DNA of 64,000 bases, from the NCBI GenBank assembly GCA_017439425.1, contig JAFSJE010000048.1:62001-126000 (forward strand), in the 5' to 3' direction. Under the pieces are notes generated by a model. It was not told where the DNA came from. It searched no databases and was given only the letters and a program-made list of their open reading frames with translations. Positions 33,328-44,983 of this stretch are shown one piece after another. A program made the translations under genes and the position numbers. This DNA is from Oscillospiraceae bacterium. Lineage in GTDB: Bacteria > Bacillota > Clostridia > Oscillospirales > Oscillospiraceae. Positions within the stretch are counted from its first letter, which is position 1. Every line of letters begins with the position of its first letter.

Positions 33328-33391
33328 TTCCGTATATAATCCGCGCCTCCGGATATAATAAGGTCACTTAACGTGACTGGAGGGCGGTATT

Positions 33392-33559
33392 ATGAAGGAT
33401 ATGAAGCTTTATGAGGGCATGGGGATAGGGCTGCTTGTCGGCGCGCTGATCGGTTACGCCGTCGCGCCGAAGAGAAGAAAGCCGAACGCCTTTGCCCGCC
33501 GCTGCGTCAAGACTGCCGAAAGCCTTATTGACGCTATGAGCGACCTCATGGGTATATAA
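33392..33559 (+). CDS. Small YtxH-like membrane protein
   Basis: A 55-aa gene. It starts MKDMKLYEGMGIGLLVGALI, giving a Gly-rich membrane helix followed by APKRRK, the layout of YtxH-like stress proteins. GGAGGGCGG lies six bases before the ATG, and a terminator follows 2 bases after the stop. No clear promoter is seen. Confidence 0.65.
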   Translation: MKDMKLYEGMGIGLLVGALIGYAVAPKRRKPNAFARRCVKTAESLIDAMSDLMGI

Positions 33560-33561
33560 TT

Positions 33562-33602
33562 TCACCGCTCCCTTGTGTAAAGCAGGGGAGCGGTGATTTT
33601 TA
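33562..33602 (+). terminator. Terminator of the small YtxH-like gene
   Basis: Stem TCACCGCTCCC / GGGGAGCGGTGA followed by TTTTTAT. Confidence 0.85.
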
Positions 33603-33614
33603 TATTGACATTAT

Positions 33615-33653
33615 TAAAAATCAAAGCCCATCATCTTTCGATGATGGGCTTTG
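33615..33653 (-). terminator. Terminator of the tRNA-Leu gene
   Basis: Fourteen-bp stem CAAAGCCCATCATC / GATGATGGGCTTTG (33622-33635, 33640-33653) followed on the minus strand by ATTTTTAATAA. The stem abuts the encoded CCA. Confidence 0.85.
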
Positions 33654-33737
33654 GTGCGGGAGATGAGACTTGAACTCACACGTCGCATTGACACACGCAC
33701 CTCAAACGTGCCTGTCTACCTATTCCAGCACTCCCGC
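33652..33737 (-). tRNA. tRNA-Leu (anticodon GAG)
   Basis: An 86-base class II tRNA. Acceptor GCGGGAG pairs with CTCCCGC, then A and encoded CCA. The anticodon stem is CACGT / GCGTG around TTGAGGT, giving GAG. A long variable arm and the T-arm GTTCAAGTC are present. It has its own promoter and terminator, next to the rpoB leader but on the opposite strand. Confidence 0.93.
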
Positions 33738-33749
33738 GGAACGTTGACG

Positions 33750-33777
33750 ATTATATCAGAAATTTCCGATTTGTCAA
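33750..33777 (-). promoter_or_regulatory. Sigma-A promoter of tRNA-Leu
   Basis: Minus-strand TTGACA, 16 bases, TATAAT: a near-consensus stable-RNA promoter. Confidence 0.9.
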
Positions 33778-33846
33778 CACCTAATTTTCACTTTTTTATT
33801 TTTTTCCAAAAAAGAACACCAAATCAAAAATTTGGTGAATTGGTTA

Positions 33847-33876
33847 TTGACATATATATAATTAGTGTGCTATAAT
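33847..33876 (+). promoter_or_regulatory. Promoter of rpoBC
   Basis: TTGACA at 33847-33852, 18 bases, TATAAT at 33871-33876 with TGC extension. The 33560-34040 gap otherwise holds the tRNA unit and an rpoB leader of about 155 bases, in which no known riboregulator was recognised. Confidence 0.85.
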
Positions 33877-34039
33877 CAGATGTTCTATAGGCACTTGGCG
33901 GGGAAACATTCCCTTTTAACTGCGTTTAGTATAGCACATAGGGCGAAAAAATCAAGGGAAAACGCTCTTTTACTTGCAACGCTGCCGGGTGTATTGAAAA
34001 TATGTTAACAACAGAATCTTATATAAGGAGTTGAAGAGC

Positions 34040-37000
34040 TTGCCCAAGGACATATGGTATGGCAAAACGCTGAGAAAGAGCTTTGCCAAATCACAGGAGA
34101 TCCAGGATATGCCTGATCTTCTCGAGATCCAGAGAGATTCCTACAAGTGGTTTTTGGAGAAGGGCCTGCGCGACGTATTCAAGGACGTTGCCGCCATCAC
34201 CGACTACTCCGGAAATCTGGAGCTCACCTTTGTGGACTTCCGCATGGACGAGGAGCCGAAGTATTCCGTAGAGGAGTGCAAGGCACGCGACGCTACGTAC
34301 GCCGCACCGCTCAAGGTCAGCGTCTGCCTTCGCAACAAGGAGACAGAGGAGATCAAGGAGCAGGAGATTTTCATGGGCGATTTCCCGCTCATGACCGATG
34401 GCGGAACCTTTGTCATCAACGGCGCTGAGCGCGTTGTCGTATCTCAGATCGTCCGTTCCCCCGGCGTTTATTATGAAAAGAACGTAGATAAGACAAACCA
34501 GGCTGTCTATGCTACAACTGTTATTCCTTATCGTGGAGCATGGCTCGAGTACGAGACTGATGCGCAGGATATGTTCAACGTCCGCATCGATAAGAACCGC
34601 AAGCTGCCCATCACCTGCTTCCTCCGCGCGATCGGCAACAAGACAGACGCCCCGTACACCTGGCTCAGCATGACCGGCGGCGAGACCGGCTGTGTGACTA
34701 ACGAGCAGCTCAAGGAGATATTCCAGGACGACGAGCGCATCGTATCCACCATCGAGAAGGATACCTGCCAGTCGAGAGAAGAGAGCCTTCTCGAGATCTA
34801 TCGCCGTCTCCGCCCGGGCGATCCTCCCACGGTTGACTCTGCAGAGACCCTTCTTTACAACCTCTTCTTCGACCCGCACAGATATGATATCTCCACCGCG
34901 GGAAGATATAAGTACAACAAGAAGCTTGCCGTATGGACAAGACTTGTCGGCAAAACGCTTACTCGCCCGCTCGCCGACCTCTGGACCGGCGAGATCATCG
35001 CTAACGAGGGCGAGACCCTTACCCGCGAGAGAGCGGAGGAGCTCGATAAGCTCGGCGTTCTCGAAGCTTGGGTCAAGTCTGACAGCGGCAAGGAGATCAA
35101 GGTATTCGGCAACGGCATGGTATGGCTTGACCGCTTCGTCGACTTCGACCCGATGGAGCTTGAGATCAAGGAGAGAGTCAGATGGATCATCCTCAAGGAT
35201 CTTCTCGCAAAGTTCGAGGGCGAGGAGCTCAAGGAGGCTATCCGCGAGAACATCGACGAGCTCATCCCGAAGCACATTATCCCCGATGATATCTTTGCTT
35301 CTGTCTGCTACCTCGGCAACGTAGCGCACGGCTGCGGCGATATCGACGATATCGACCACCTGGGCAACCGCCGTATGCGTTCAGTCGGCGAGCTGCTTCA
35401 GAACCAGTTCCGCGTCGGCTTCTCCAGAATGGAGAGAGTTATCCGCGAGAGAATGACACTTCAGGATCTCGATGTTGTAACTCCGCAGAGCCTTATCAAT
35501 ATCCGCCCGGTGACCGCGGCAATCAAGGAGTTCTTCGGCTCGAGCCCCCTGAGCCAGTTCATGGATCAGACGAACCCCCTTGCAGAGCTTACCCATAAGC
35601 GCCGTCTTTCCGCTCTTGGCCCCGGCGGTCTCAGCCGTGAGAGAGCTTCCTTCGATGTCCGCGACGTTCACTACAGCCATTACGGCCGTATGTGCCCGAT
35701 CGAGACTCCTGAAGGCCCGAACGTCGGACTTATTTCCTACCTTGCCTCCTACGCAAAGGTAAATGAGTACGGCTTCCTTATCGCTCCTTATCAGAAGGTC
35801 GACAAGGCTACCGGCCGCGTGACCGATCAGGTCGATTACCTCACCGCCGATCAGGAGGACCGCTTTGTTGTCGCTCAGGCGACTGAGCCGCTCGATGAGA
35901 ACGGCTGCTTTGTCCGTCAGCGTATTGCCTGCCGTCACCGCGACGAAATCGTCGAGGTTGACAAGAGCCGCGTTGACTATGTCGATATCTCCCCGCGTAT
36001 GATGGTCTCCGTCGCGTCCGCGATGATTCCGTTCCTTGAGAACGACGATGGTAACCGAGCCCTCATGGGCGCAAACATGCAGCGCCAGGCGGTTCCTCTG
36101 CTCACAACCGAGTCCGCAATCGTCGCGACCGGCATCGAGCACAAGTGTGCAGTTGACTCCGCGGTTGTTGTTGTCGCTGAGGGCGACGGCGTCGTTACGT
36201 ACGTTGACGCTGACTGCGTAACCGTTAAGTACGACTCCGGTGATATCAAGGATTATCACCTTATTAAGTTCTCCCGTTCAAACCAGGGCACCTGCATTAA
36301 TCAGCGCCCCGCTGTTGACGTGGGCGAGAGAGTTCACTATCAGTCCGTCCTTGCCGACGGCCCCGCCACCAAGGACGGCGAGATCAGCCTCGGTAAGAAC
36401 CTGCTCGTAGGCTTCACCACTTGGGAAGGCTACAACTACGAGGACGCTATCCTTCTTAACGAGCGCCTCGTTATGAACGACGTATTTACCTCCATCCACA
36501 TCGAGGAGCATGAGATTGACGCCCGTGATACAAAGCTCGGACCTGAGGAGATCACCCGTGACATTCCCGGCGTCGGCGAGGACAGTCTCAAGTACCTCGA
36601 CGAGCGCGGAATCATCTCCATCGGCGCTGAGGTTCACGCCGGCGATATCCTCGTCGGTAAGGTCACCCCGAAGGGCGAAACCGACCTCACCGCTGAGGAG
36701 CGCCTCCTGCGCGCTATCTTCGGCGAGAAGGCGAGAGAGGTTCGCGACACTTCGCTCAAGGTTCCTCACGGCGAGAGCGGAATCGTTGTCGACGTCAAGG
36801 TATTCAACCGCGAGAACGGCGACGAGCTCAGCCCCTCTGTCAACGAGGTAGTCAGAGTTTACATCGCCCAGAAGCGTAAGATCAGCGTAGGCGATAAGAT
36901 GGCGGGCCGCCACGGAAACAAGGGCGTTGTTTCCCGCATTCTCCCGAAGGAGGATATGCCTTATCTTCCCGACGGTACTCCGCTTGATATAGTTCTGAAC

Positions 37001-37828
37001 CCCCTCGGCGTACCTTCCCGTATGAATATCGGTCAGGTGCTCGAGGTACACCTCGGCTACGCGGCTCAGGCTCTCGGCTGGAAGGTCGCAACCCCGATCT
37101 TCAACGGTGCCAAGGAGTCCGAAATCCGTGATCTTCTCCGTCAGGCGGGCCTCCGCGATGACGGCAAGAGTCAGATATTCGACGGCCGCACCGGCGAGCC
37201 GTTCGCGGCGCCGATCACTGTCGGCTACGTTTACTTCCTTAAGCTCCACCACCTTGTTGACGATAAGATCCACGCCCGTTCGACCGGTCCGTACAGCCTT
37301 GTCACACAGCAGCCGCTCGGCGGTAAAGCTCAGTTCGGCGGCCAGCGCTTCGGCGAAATGGAGGTCTGGGCTCTTGAGGCTTACGGCGCTGCCTACACCC
37401 TCCAGGAGATTCTTACCGTCAAGTCCGATGACGTCACCGGACGTGTCCGCACCTACGAGGCGATCGTCAAGGGCCACAACATCCCGCAGGCCGGTGTTCC
37501 CGAGTCCTTCAAGGTTCTCGTTAAGGAGCTGCAGTCCCTCTGTCTCGATATCAAGGTTCTCGATAAGGACGGCAACGAGATCGAGCTCAAGGACGATGAT
37601 GAGGAAGAGTACTCCGGCGGCTTCCGCGCCGTTGAAAACGAGCGCGGCCCGAGAGGCGACAGAGACAGCGACTTTGAGGACGCAGGCTATTCCGTTGAGG
37701 ACGCTGAGGACGCTCTCGACGGTTACGATGACCTCGGCGACGAGGACGACGATTTCGGTGACTCCGACGATTTCGGCGACGAGGATCCGGATGACGCACT
37801 TGCAAAAATTTTCGGAGGGGAGGAATAA
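34040..37828 (+). CDS. rpoB: RNA polymerase beta subunit
   Basis: Catalytic subunit of RNA polymerase, 1262 aa. The rifampicin region [18 protein letters not shown] and SALGPGG carries the sensitive-type residues (Gln, Asp, His, Ser at the usual positions). [16 protein letters not shown] and [20 protein letters not shown] are present. The TTG at 34040 is preferred because AAGGAG lies nine bases upstream; a TTG at 34031 would touch it. The last ~80 residues form a very acidic Asp/Glu tail ending [12 protein letters not shown]. The usual rplJ-rplL genes are not upstream. Confidence 0.99.
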   Translation: MPKDIWYGKTLRKSFAKSQEIQDMPDLLEIQRDSYKWFLEKGLRDVFKDVAAITDYSGNLELTFVDFRMDEEPKYSVEECKARDATYAAPLKVSVCLRNKETEEIKEQEIFMGDFPLMTDGGTFVINGAERVVVSQIVRSPGVYYEKNVDKTNQAVYATTVIPYRGAWLEYETDAQDMFNVRIDKNRKLPITCFLRAIGNKTDAPYTWLSMTGGETGCVTNEQLKEIFQDDERIVSTIEKDTCQSREESLLEIYRRLRPGDPPTVDSAETLLYNLFFDPHRYDISTAGRYKYNKKLAVWTRLVGKTLTRPLADLWTGEIIANEGETLTRERAEELDKLGVLEAWVKSDSGKEIKVFGNGMVWLDRFVDFDPMELEIKERVRWIILKDLLAKFEGEELKEAIRENIDELIPKHIIPDDIFASVCYLGNVAHGCGDIDDIDHLGNRRMRSVGELLQNQFRVGFSRMERVIRERMTLQDLDVVTPQSLINIRPVTAAIKEFFGSSPLSQFMDQTNPLAELTHKRRLSALGPGGLSRERASFDVRDVHYSHYGRMCPIETPEGPNVGLISYLASYAKVNEYGFLIAPYQKVDKATGRVTDQVDYLTADQEDRFVVAQATEPLDENGCFVRQRIACRHRDEIVEVDKSRVDYVDISPRMMVSVASAMIPFLENDDGNRALMGANMQRQAVPLLTTESAIVATGIEHKCAVDSAVVVVAEGDGVVTYVDADCVTVKYDSGDIKDYHLIKFSRSNQGTCINQRPAVDVGERVHYQSVLADGPATKDGEISLGKNLLVGFTTWEGYNYEDAILLNERLVMNDVFTSIHIEEHEIDARDTKLGPEEITRDIPGVGEDSLKYLDERGIISIGAEVHAGDILVGKVTPKGETDLTAEERLLRAIFGEKAREVRDTSLKVPHGESGIVVDVKVFNRENGDELSPSVNEVVRVYIAQKRKISVGDKMAGRHGNKGVVSRILPKEDMPYLPDGTPLDIVLNPLGVPSRMNIGQVLEVHLGYAAQALGWKVATPIFNGAKESEIRDLLRQAGLRDDGKSQIFDGRTGEPFAAPITVGYVYFLKLHHLVDDKIHARSTGPYSLVTQQPLGGKAQFGGQRFGEMEVWALEAYGAAYTLQEILTVKSDDVTGRVRTYEAIVKGHNIPQAGVPESFKVLVKELQSLCLDIKVLDKDGNEIELKDDDEEEYSGGFRAVENERGPRGDRDSDFEDAGYSVEDAEDALDGYDDLGDEDDDFGDSDDFGDEDPDDALAKIFGGEE

Positions 37829-37831
37829 TCC

Positions 37832-40800
37832 ATGAGTTACGCACCTTTTGACGCAATACAGATCGGGATCGCTTCCCCTGAGATGATCCGCGAATGGTCC
37901 TTCGGCGAGGTTAAGAAGCCGGAGACAATCAACTACCGCACGCTCAAGCCCGAGCGCGACGGACTTTTCTGCGAGCGCATTTTCGGGCCGACGAAGGACT
38001 GGGAATGCCACTGCGGAAAGTACAAAAAGATCCGCTTCAAGGGCAAGACCTGCGAGCGCTGCGGCGTTGAGGTCACGAGAAGCAAGGTTCGCCGCGAGAG
38101 AATGGGCCACATTGAGCTTGCGGTTCCCGTTTCACACATCTGGTACTTCAAGGGTATTCCGAGCCGCATGGGACTTATGCTCGACCTTACCCCGAGAGTG
38201 CTTGAGAAGGTACTCTATTTTGCGGCTTATATCGTAACCGACCCCGGTACGACTCCGCTGCAGCTCAATCAGCTTCTCACTGAGAAGGAATACCGCGATA
38301 TGCGCGAGAAGTATGAGAATGACTTTGAGGCCGGAATGGGTGCCGAGGCCATCAAAAAGCTTCTCCAGCAGATCGACTGCGCAAAGCTCTCCGAGGAGCT
38401 TCGCGAGGAGCTCAAGACAGCCTCCGGCCAGAAGAAGGCGAAGGTAGTCAAGCGCCTCGAGGTTGTTGAGAGCTTCCTTAAGAGCGGCAACAAGCCCGAG
38501 TGGATGATCATCGACGTTCTGCCGGTCATTCCTCCTGAGATCCGTCCTATGGTTCAGCTCGACGGCGGCAGATTTGCCACCTCTGACCTTAACGATCTCT
38601 ATCGCCGTGTAATCAACAGAAACAACCGTCTTAAGAGACTTATCGAGCTCCACGCTCCTGACATCATCGTCAGAAACGAGAAGCGTATGCTCCAGGAGGC
38701 CGTCGACGCCCTGATGGACAACGGACGCCGCGGCAGAGCCGTTACCGGCGCTAACTCCAGAGCGCTCAAGTCCCTTTCCGACATGCTCAAGGGTAAGCAG
38801 GGACGCTTCCGTCAGAACCTTCTCGGTAAGCGTGTCGACTACTCCGGCCGTTCCGTTATCGTCGTCGGCCCGGATCTCAAGCTTTTCCAGTGCGGCGTGC
38901 CGAAGGAGATGGCTATCGAGCTTTTCAGACCGTTCGTTATGAAAAAGCTCGTTGAGGACGGTGTAGCAAACAACATCAAGTCCGCAAAGAAGATGGTCGA
39001 CAAGGGTCAGACCGAGGTCTGGGATGCTCTTGACGTCGTCATCAAGGAGCACCCGGTGCTTCTGAACCGCGCGCCTACGCTTCACCGTCTTGGTATTCAG
39101 GCGTTTGAGCCGATCCTCGTAGAGGGCCGTGCGCTCAGACTTCACCCGCTCGTCTGCACCGCGTTCAACGCGGACTTCGACGGCGACCAGATGGCTATCC
39201 ACGTTCCGCTCTCCGCTGAGGCTCAGGCTGAGGCGAGAATCCTTATGCTCTCCGCAAACAACCTTCTCCACCCGCGTGACGGTCAGCCTGTTACCATTCC
39301 GACTCAGGATATGATCCTCGGAAGCTACTACCTGACCTACGAGCGCTACGGCAAGGCTGAGAAGGGCGCAGAGGAGTACTTCGTAACCGACAAGGGCGAT
39401 ACCGATCTGCCCGAGAACGAGTGGGTCGAGGGCGAAAGACTCGGCAAGGCCAACGAGGCTGCCGCAAAAGCCAAGCAGAAGCCCGCAAAGTTCAAGTGCA
39501 GGCACTATTATATCAACGTTGACGAGGCAATCATGGCATACCAGTCCGGCGAGATCGGCATGCACGCGCCCATCAACGTCCGCATGAAGAAGACTCTGGA
39601 GGACGGCACTGTCAAGCAGGGCACTATCGTCACCACAGTCGGACGCATCATATTCAATAACCCGATCCCGCAGGACCTCGGCTTTGTCGATCGCACCGAT
39701 CCCGAGCACGAGTTCGACCTTGAGATCAGCTATCGCGTCGGCAAGAAGCAGCTCGGTCCGATCATCGACCGCTGCATCGAGAAGCACGGCTTCGCAATCT
39801 CTGTCGAGATGCTCGATAACATCAAGGCGCAGGGATATAAATATTCCACCATCAGCGGAATCACCATAAATGTAACCGATATGACCGTTCCTGACGAGAA
39901 GCGCGAGCTCATCGCCGAGACAGAGAAGGGCATCGTTGACATCGAAAAGAAGTTCCGCCGCGGTCTTATGACCAACGATGAGCGCTATCGTCTCGTCGTC
40001 AGCGAGTGGGAGAAAACAACCAAAAAGGTTACCGATGCTCTTGAGAACTGCCTTGACGAGTTCAACCCGATCTATATGATGGCGAACTCCGGAGCCCGTG
40101 GCTCCATGGCTCAGATCCGTCAGCTTTCCGGTATGCGCGGCCTTATGGCTAACACCGCCGGTAAGACCATCGAGATCCCGGTAAAGAGTAACTTCCGTGA
40201 GGGCCTTACAGTTCTTGAATACTTCACCTCCGCCCGCGGCGCCCGTAAGGGACTTGCCGATACCGCTCTCCGTACCGCCGACTCCGGTTACCTGACCCGT
40301 CGAATGGTCGACGTCAGCCAGGACGTCATTATACGTGAGCACGACTGCGGCACGACCGACGGCATCTGGGCTTGCGAGAAGTATGAGAACGATCAGGTCG
40401 TCGAGGAATTCAAAAATTCCATCCACGGCCGCTATCCTGCTGAGGATATTGTCGATCCCGCGACCGGTGAGCTCCTTATCCCGAGAACCCGTATGCTCGT
40501 TCACGAGGATGCGAAGCTTCTTGAGGCGCACGGCATCAATCGCGTAAAGGTTCGCTCCGTTCTTACCTGCGAGGCGAAGAGCGGCGTCTGTGCCTGCTGC
40601 TACGGCATAAACCTCGCGACCGGTGTTACCGTAAATGCCGGTGAGGCTGTCGGCGTTATCGCGGCGCAGTCCATCGGTGAGCCGGGTACTCAGCTTACGA
40701 TGCGTACCTTCCATACCGGCGGCGTCGCCGGCGGTGAGGCAGGCGTTGAGATCACCCAGGGTCTTCCGCGTGTTGAGGAGCTTTTCGAGGCGAGAAAGCC

Positions 40801-41566
40801 GAAGAAGGCCGCAGCCATCGCCGAGATCAGCGGCAACGTCTCCATGGAGGAGGCGCACAAGGGCGCGATGATCCAGATCACCATCACAAACCCCGAGGAC
40901 GGCGACGTCCGTATCTACTCCGTAGGTCACAACTCCGGCATCAAGGTTAAGGACGGCGATTTTGTAAAGCAGGGGACCGTTCTCACGGGCGGCGCGCTGA
41001 ATCCGCATGATATTCTCCGCATTTCCGGCCGCGACGCTCTTCAGGATTACCTCATCAGCGAGGTAAAGCGTGTTTACCGTCAGCAGGGTATCGACATCTC
41101 CGATAAGCACATCGAGGTCATTGTCCGTCAGATGCTCCGCAAGGTCAGAATCGAGGACGCAGGCGATACAAACCTGCTCTCCGGCTCCGTTGCGGACGTT
41201 CTCGAGGTCAAGTCCGAGGTCGAGAAGCTCAAGGAGCGCGAGGCGGCAGGGGAGACAGATCTCACCTACCCGACCTACACCCACATCCTTATGGGTATCA
41301 CAAAGGCGTCACTCGCCACCGAGTCCTTCCTCTCCGCCGCGTCCTTCCAGGAGACCACCAAGGTCCTCACTGAGGCTGCTACGAAGGGCAAGATCGACCA
41401 CCTTGTCGGTCTGAAGGAGAACGTCATCATCGGTAAGCTTATCCCCGCAGGCAGCGGACTTGCGATGTACCATCCCGACGAGCCCGAAGCCGAGAAGAAG
41501 GAGGAGCCTGTCGAGGAACCCGAGGAGGAGCTTGACCTCTCCGGCCTTACCGGAAACGCCCTCTGA
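37832..41566 (+). CDS. rpoC: RNA polymerase beta' subunit
   Basis: Largest polymerase subunit, 1244 aa. N-terminal zinc finger [20 protein letters not shown], the active-site [12 protein letters not shown] with three Asp that hold Mg2+, and [19 protein letters not shown] (bridge helix region) are clear. It begins three bases after rpoB with GGAGGGGAGG upstream, and ends in a terminator, so rpoBC is separate from the str operon that follows. Confidence 0.99.
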   Translation: MSYAPFDAIQIGIASPEMIREWSFGEVKKPETINYRTLKPERDGLFCERIFGPTKDWECHCGKYKKIRFKGKTCERCGVEVTRSKVRRERMGHIELAVPVSHIWYFKGIPSRMGLMLDLTPRVLEKVLYFAAYIVTDPGTTPLQLNQLLTEKEYRDMREKYENDFEAGMGAEAIKKLLQQIDCAKLSEELREELKTASGQKKAKVVKRLEVVESFLKSGNKPEWMIIDVLPVIPPEIRPMVQLDGGRFATSDLNDLYRRVINRNNRLKRLIELHAPDIIVRNEKRMLQEAVDALMDNGRRGRAVTGANSRALKSLSDMLKGKQGRFRQNLLGKRVDYSGRSVIVVGPDLKLFQCGVPKEMAIELFRPFVMKKLVEDGVANNIKSAKKMVDKGQTEVWDALDVVIKEHPVLLNRAPTLHRLGIQAFEPILVEGRALRLHPLVCTAFNADFDGDQMAIHVPLSAEAQAEARILMLSANNLLHPRDGQPVTIPTQDMILGSYYLTYERYGKAEKGAEEYFVTDKGDTDLPENEWVEGERLGKANEAAAKAKQKPAKFKCRHYYINVDEAIMAYQSGEIGMHAPINVRMKKTLEDGTVKQGTIVTTVGRIIFNNPIPQDLGFVDRTDPEHEFDLEISYRVGKKQLGPIIDRCIEKHGFAISVEMLDNIKAQGYKYSTISGITINVTDMTVPDEKRELIAETEKGIVDIEKKFRRGLMTNDERYRLVVSEWEKTTKKVTDALENCLDEFNPIYMMANSGARGSMAQIRQLSGMRGLMANTAGKTIEIPVKSNFREGLTVLEYFTSARGARKGLADTALRTADSGYLTRRMVDVSQDVIIREHDCGTTDGIWACEKYENDQVVEEFKNSIHGRYPAEDIVDPATGELLIPRTRMLVHEDAKLLEAHGINRVKVRSVLTCEAKSGVCACCYGINLATGVTVNAGEAVGVIAAQSIGEPGTQLTMRTFHTGGVAGGEAGVEITQGLPRVEELFEARKPKKAAAIAEISGNVSMEEAHKGAMIQITITNPEDGDVRIYSVGHNSGIKVKDGDFVKQGTVLTGGALNPHDILRISGRDALQDYLISEVKRVYRQQGIDISDKHIEVIVRQMLRKVRIEDAGDTNLLSGSVADVLEVKSEVEKLKEREAAGETDLTYPTYTHILMGITKASLATESFLSAASFQETTKVLTEAATKGKIDHLVGLKENVIIGKLIPAGSGLAMYHPDEPEAEKKEEPVEEPEEELDLSGLTGNAL

Positions 41567-41580
41567 GATAAAAAATTATA

Positions 41581-41615
41581 AAAATACCCCTTCTGCTTGT
41601 CGGAAGGGGTATTTT
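41581..41615 (+). terminator. Terminator of rpoBC
   Basis: Thirteen-bp stem AAAATACCCCTTC / GAAGGGGTATTTT, T-rich 3' arm. Confidence 0.9.
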
Positions 41616-41672
41616 GACTAATAAATCCGGGTAAAATTCTTCTAAATCGTAGATTTTATCAGGAAAAAACTG

Positions 41673-41701
41673 TTGACGAATTTTCGTCAATATGATAAAA
41701 T
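41673..41701 (+). promoter_or_regulatory. Promoter of the str operon with dyad at -35
   Basis: TTGACG at 41673-41678, 17 bases, TAAAAT at 41696-41701 with TGA extension. TTGACGAA-TT-TTCGTCAA (41673-41690) is a perfect inverted repeat that includes the -35 box. Confidence 0.75.
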
Positions 41702-41706
41702 ACCTA

Positions 41707-41744
41707 CTTGTGTGAGTGTGACACACGATAAGTGTGTCCACAAG
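41707..41744 (+). promoter_or_regulatory. Hairpin at the 5' end of the rpsL leader
   Basis: Outer stem CTTGTG / CACAAG and inner stem GACACAC / GTGTGTC with loop GATAA. It begins about where transcription should start, so the mRNA would carry a 5' stem-loop; a possible stability element or ribosomal-protein target. Confidence 0.55.
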
Positions 41745-41770
41745 CTAAAAATCGTGAAAGGAGGAAAACA

Positions 41771-42196
41771 ATGCCCACTTTTAACCAGCTCGTTAAGAAG
41801 GGAAGACAGTCCAGCGTTTACAAATCCACTTCTCCCGCGATGCAGCACGGACTCAACACCATCAAGAATGTCGAGACCGATCTTTCTTCGCCCCAGAAGC
41901 GCGGTGTCTGCACTGCCGTCCGTACCTCTACCCCTAAGAAGCCGAACTCCGCTCTTCGTAAGATCGCACGTGTTCGTCTTACCAACGGTTACGAGGTCAC
42001 TGCCTACATCCCCGGTGTTGGCCACAATCTTCAGGAGCACAGCGTGGTACTTATCCGCGGCGGTCGTGTAAAGGATCTCCCTGGTGTTCGTTACCACATC
42101 ATCCGCGGCACCCTCGATACTCAGGGCGTCAACGGCCGTATGCAGGGTCGCTCCAAGTATGGTGCAAAGAAGCCGAAGGCAGGCAAGAAGAAATAA
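41771..42196 (+). CDS. rpsL: 30S ribosomal protein S12
   Basis: Decoding-centre protein, 141 aa. [19 protein letters not shown] and the [11 protein letters not shown] and [20 protein letters not shown] loops are intact, with the Lys residues of streptomycin-sensitive S12. GGAGG lies before the ATG. It heads the str operon; the rplGB (L7Ae-type) gene often found before rpsL in Firmicutes is absent. Confidence 0.99.
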   Translation: MPTFNQLVKKGRQSSVYKSTSPAMQHGLNTIKNVETDLSSPQKRGVCTAVRTSTPKKPNSALRKIARVRLTNGYEVTAYIPGVGHNLQEHSVVLIRGGRVKDLPGVRYHIIRGTLDTQGVNGRMQGRSKYGAKKPKAGKKK

Positions 42197-42255
42197 GCAA
42201 AATCCCAACAGCACCCTGTTGTGTATATATAATATATGTGTACCTCAGGGGCGAA

Positions 42256-42275
42256 TCGGAGCGTAAGTGCTCCGA
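42256..42275 (+). promoter_or_regulatory. Hairpin in the rpsL-rpsG gap
   Basis: Stem TCGGAGC / GCTCCGA in the 119-base gap; a second small stem CAACAG / CTGTTG lies at 42208-42223. In E. coli S7 binds this intercistronic region to repress translation; a similar role here is inference. Confidence 0.45.
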
Positions 42276-42315
42276 GTACCGATGAAATCATTTTATAATG
42301 AAGGAGGGAAGACAA

Positions 42316-42786
42316 GTGCCCAGAAGAGGTAATGTTCCCAAAAGAGAAGTATTGCCGGATCCTATGTACAATTCCGTGCTTGTTACCAAGCTCGTGAACA
42401 ACATCATGCTTGACGGCAAAAAGGGCGTTGCTCAGAAGGTCGTTTACGGCGCATTTGAGATCGTCGCAGAGAAGACCGGTAAGGAGCCTCTGGAAGTTTT
42501 CCAGCAGGCTATGGAGAATATCATGCCCAGCCTGGAGGTTAAGGCCCGTCGTGTAGGCGGCGCTACCTATCAGGTACCTATCGAGGTCCGTCCGGCTCGC
42601 CGCCAGACACTCGGACTTCGTTGGATCACCACCTATTCCAGAGCTCGCGGAGAGAAGACCATGAAGGAGCGTCTCGCTGCTGAGATCATGGATGCCGCTA
42701 ACAACACCGGCGCCTCCGTTAAGAAACGCGAGGATATGCACAAGAACGCCGACGCAAACAAGGCGTTTGCACATTTCCGCTGGTAA
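42316..42786 (+). CDS. rpsG: 30S ribosomal protein S7
   Basis: Primary 16S-binding protein of the small-subunit head, 156 aa, standard length. [20 protein letters not shown] and [19 protein letters not shown] are diagnostic. GTG 42316 follows GAAGGAGGG by eight bases; the ATG at 42298 would include the ribosome site. Downstream of rpsL, upstream of fusA. Confidence 0.99.
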   Translation: MPRRGNVPKREVLPDPMYNSVLVTKLVNNIMLDGKKGVAQKVVYGAFEIVAEKTGKEPLEVFQQAMENIMPSLEVKARRVGGATYQVPIEVRPARRQTLGLRWITTYSRARGEKTMKERLAAEIMDAANNTGASVKKREDMHKNADANKAFAHFRW

Positions 42787-42816
42787 TCGCGGTATTTTGC
42801 AGGAGAAAATTAGTTT

Positions 42817-44895
42817 ATGCCTAGAAAATATTCACTCGAAAACACCAGAAATATCGGCATCATGGCGCACATCGACGCCGGAAAGACGACTACTACTGAG
42901 CGTATCCTTTTCTACACCGGTATCAACCATAAGCTCGGCGAGACCCACGAGGGCAACGCCACTATGGACTGGATGGCTCAGGAGCAGGAGCGCGGTATTA
43001 CCATTACCTCCGCTGCTACCACCTGCTTCTGGAAGGGCAACCGCATCAATATCATCGACACCCCGGGCCACGTTGACTTCACTGTTGAGGTCGAGCGCTC
43101 CCTTCGCGTTCTTGACGGCTCTGTTACCGTTATGTGCGCTAAGGGCGGCGTTGAGCCCCAGAGTGAGACCGTTTGGCGTCAGGCTGACCACTATCAGGTC
43201 CCGCGCATGATCTACGTTAACAAGATGGACATCATGGGCGCCGACTTCTATAACGTCATTGATATGATCCACGATCGTCTCAAGGCGAACGCAGTTCCCA
43301 TCCAGTTGCCTATCGGCAAGGAGGCGGACTTCCGCGGCATCATTGACCTTATCGAGATGAACGCTGACGTCTATTATGACGAGCTTGGTCAGGATATGCG
43401 CGTTGAAGAGATCCCTGAGGATATGAGAGACCTCGCCGAGGAGTACAGAACAAACCTCCTCGAGGCAGTCTCCGACTTCGACGATCAGATCATGGAGGAC
43501 TATCTTGAGGGCAAGGAAGTTTCTTCCGCGGCCATCAAGGCAGCCATCCGCAAGGCTACCATCGCAAACAAGATGGTGCCTGTCGTGTGCGGTACTTCCT
43601 ACCGCAACAAGGGCGTTCAGAAGCTCCTCGACGCAATCGTGGACTTCATGCCCGCACCTACCGATGTTCCGGCAATCAAGGGTGTCAACCCCAAGACCGG
43701 CGAGGAAGAGGAGAGACCCTCCTCTGACGAGGCTCCGTTTGCGGCTCTCGCATTCAAGATCATGACTGACCCGTTTGTAGGCCGTCTGAGCTTCATGCGC
43801 GTCTATTCCGGAACTGCCGAGGCAGGCAGCACCGTTATCAACTCCGTAAAGAACCAGCGCGAGCGTCTCGGAAGACTTCTCCAGATGCACGCTAACCACC
43901 GTGAGGATATCGAGAAGGTCTACTCCGGCGACATCGCCGCCTGCGTAGGTCTCAAGAATACCACCACCGGTGATACGCTCTGCGACGCTGATCATCCGAT
44001 CATCCTCGAGAGCATGGAGTTCCCGGATCCTGTTATCCGCGTTGCTATCGAGCCCAAGACCAAGGCTGGTCAGGAGAAGATGGCAATCGGCCTTCAGAAG
44101 CTTGCTGAGGAGGATCCGACCTTTAAGACCTACACCGATGAGGAGACCGGTCAGACGATCATCGCCGGAATGGGCGAGCTCCATCTTGAGATCATCGTCG
44201 ACAGACTTCTTCGCGAGTTCAAGGTCGAAGCCAACGTCGGCAAGCCCCAGGTTTCCTATAAAGAGACCATCAAGGGCAAGGCTGACGTCGACTGCAAGTA
44301 TGCCCGTCAGTCCGGCGGTAAGGGTCAGTACGGTCACGTCAAGATCCGCATCGAGCCGAACGAGTCCGGCAAGGGCTACGAGTTTATCAACAGCATCACC
44401 GGCGGAGCGATCCCCAAGGAGTATATCCCTGCTGTCGACGCCGGTATCCAGGGCGCAATGCTCTCCGGCGTTCTCGCGGGCTATCCCGTTGTTGACGTCA
44501 AGGTCGAGCTTTACGATGGTAGCTATCACGAGGTCGACTCCTCTGAAATGGCGTTCAAGATCGCCGGCTCCATGGCCTTCAAGGAGGCCTGCCAGAAGGC
44601 TGATCCGACCATCCTCGAGCCGATCATGAAGGTCGTTGTCACCGCTCCGGACGAGTATATGGGCGACGTTATCGGCGACCTAAACTCCCGCCGCGGCCAG
44701 ATCAACGGCACAGAGATGCGCAACGGCGCAGTCCAGATTGAGGCTTCTGTCCCGCTTTCCACGATGTTCGGCTATTCCACCGACCTTCGTTCCAAGACTC
44801 AGGGACGCGCGAACTATTCCATGGAGCCCAGCCACTTCACTGAGCTTCCGAAGAATATTCGTGAAGAGATCATAAAGACCCGCGCCGCAAAATAA
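42817..44895 (+). CDS. fusA: Elongation factor G
   Basis: Translocase GTPase, 692 aa. G1 [13 protein letters not shown]3 DTPGHVDF, G4 NKMD and the C-terminal domain IV/V ([31 protein letters not shown]) are all present. Third gene of the str operon, 30 bases after rpsG. Confidence 0.99.
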   Translation: MPRKYSLENTRNIGIMAHIDAGKTTTTERILFYTGINHKLGETHEGNATMDWMAQEQERGITITSAATTCFWKGNRINIIDTPGHVDFTVEVERSLRVLDGSVTVMCAKGGVEPQSETVWRQADHYQVPRMIYVNKMDIMGADFYNVIDMIHDRLKANAVPIQLPIGKEADFRGIIDLIEMNADVYYDELGQDMRVEEIPEDMRDLAEEYRTNLLEAVSDFDDQIMEDYLEGKEVSSAAIKAAIRKATIANKMVPVVCGTSYRNKGVQKLLDAIVDFMPAPTDVPAIKGVNPKTGEEEERPSSDEAPFAALAFKIMTDPFVGRLSFMRVYSGTAEAGSTVINSVKNQRERLGRLLQMHANHREDIEKVYSGDIAACVGLKNTTTGDTLCDADHPIILESMEFPDPVIRVAIEPKTKAGQEKMAIGLQKLAEEDPTFKTYTDEETGQTIIAGMGELHLEIIVDRLLREFKVEANVGKPQVSYKETIKGKADVDCKYARQSGGKGQYGHVKIRIEPNESGKGYEFINSITGGAIPKEYIPAVDAGIQGAMLSGVLAGYPVVDVKVELYDGSYHEVDSSEMAFKIAGSMAFKEACQKADPTILEPIMKVVVTAPDEYMGDVIGDLNSRRGQINGTEMRNGAVQIEASVPLSTMFGYSTDLRSKTQGRANYSMEPSHFTELPKNIREEIIKTRAAK

Positions 44896-44899
44896 ACTG

Positions 44900-44928
44900 T
44901 TGCAAAATCTTTTGAAATAGTTTATTAT
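44900..44928 (+). promoter_or_regulatory. Possible separate promoter for tuf
   Basis: TTGCAA at 44900-44905, 17 bases, TATTAT at 44923-44928 (TATAAT at 44926 is offset by three). It would allow extra EF-Tu over EF-G. Confidence 0.6.
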
Positions 44929-44983
44929 AATTAAGACAAGATTTTTGGAAACCATGTATTTATTTTAAGGAGGAAATTCCGAA

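Noticed and set aside
33883..34039. rpoB leader as a riboswitch or L10 leader
   Set aside because: Only a small GGGAA / TTCCC stem is visible; no recognised aptamer or ribosomal-protein motif, and no terminator-like hairpin before rpoB.
34040..37828. Rifampicin-resistant rpoB allele
   Set aside because: The cluster around SQFMDQ, THKRR and SALGPGG has the sensitive-type residues at every position I could compare. rpsL likewise keeps the Lys of streptomycin-sensitive S12.
38132..41284. 1050-codon open frame antisense to rpoC
   Set aside because: It exactly shadows rpoC, whose GC-skewed codons keep the reverse frame free of stops; no ribosome site and no protein family resemblance. The same holds for frames opposite rpoB (36278-38110), fusA (42832-44529), the binding protein (58253-59863) and the isomerase (11575-13116).
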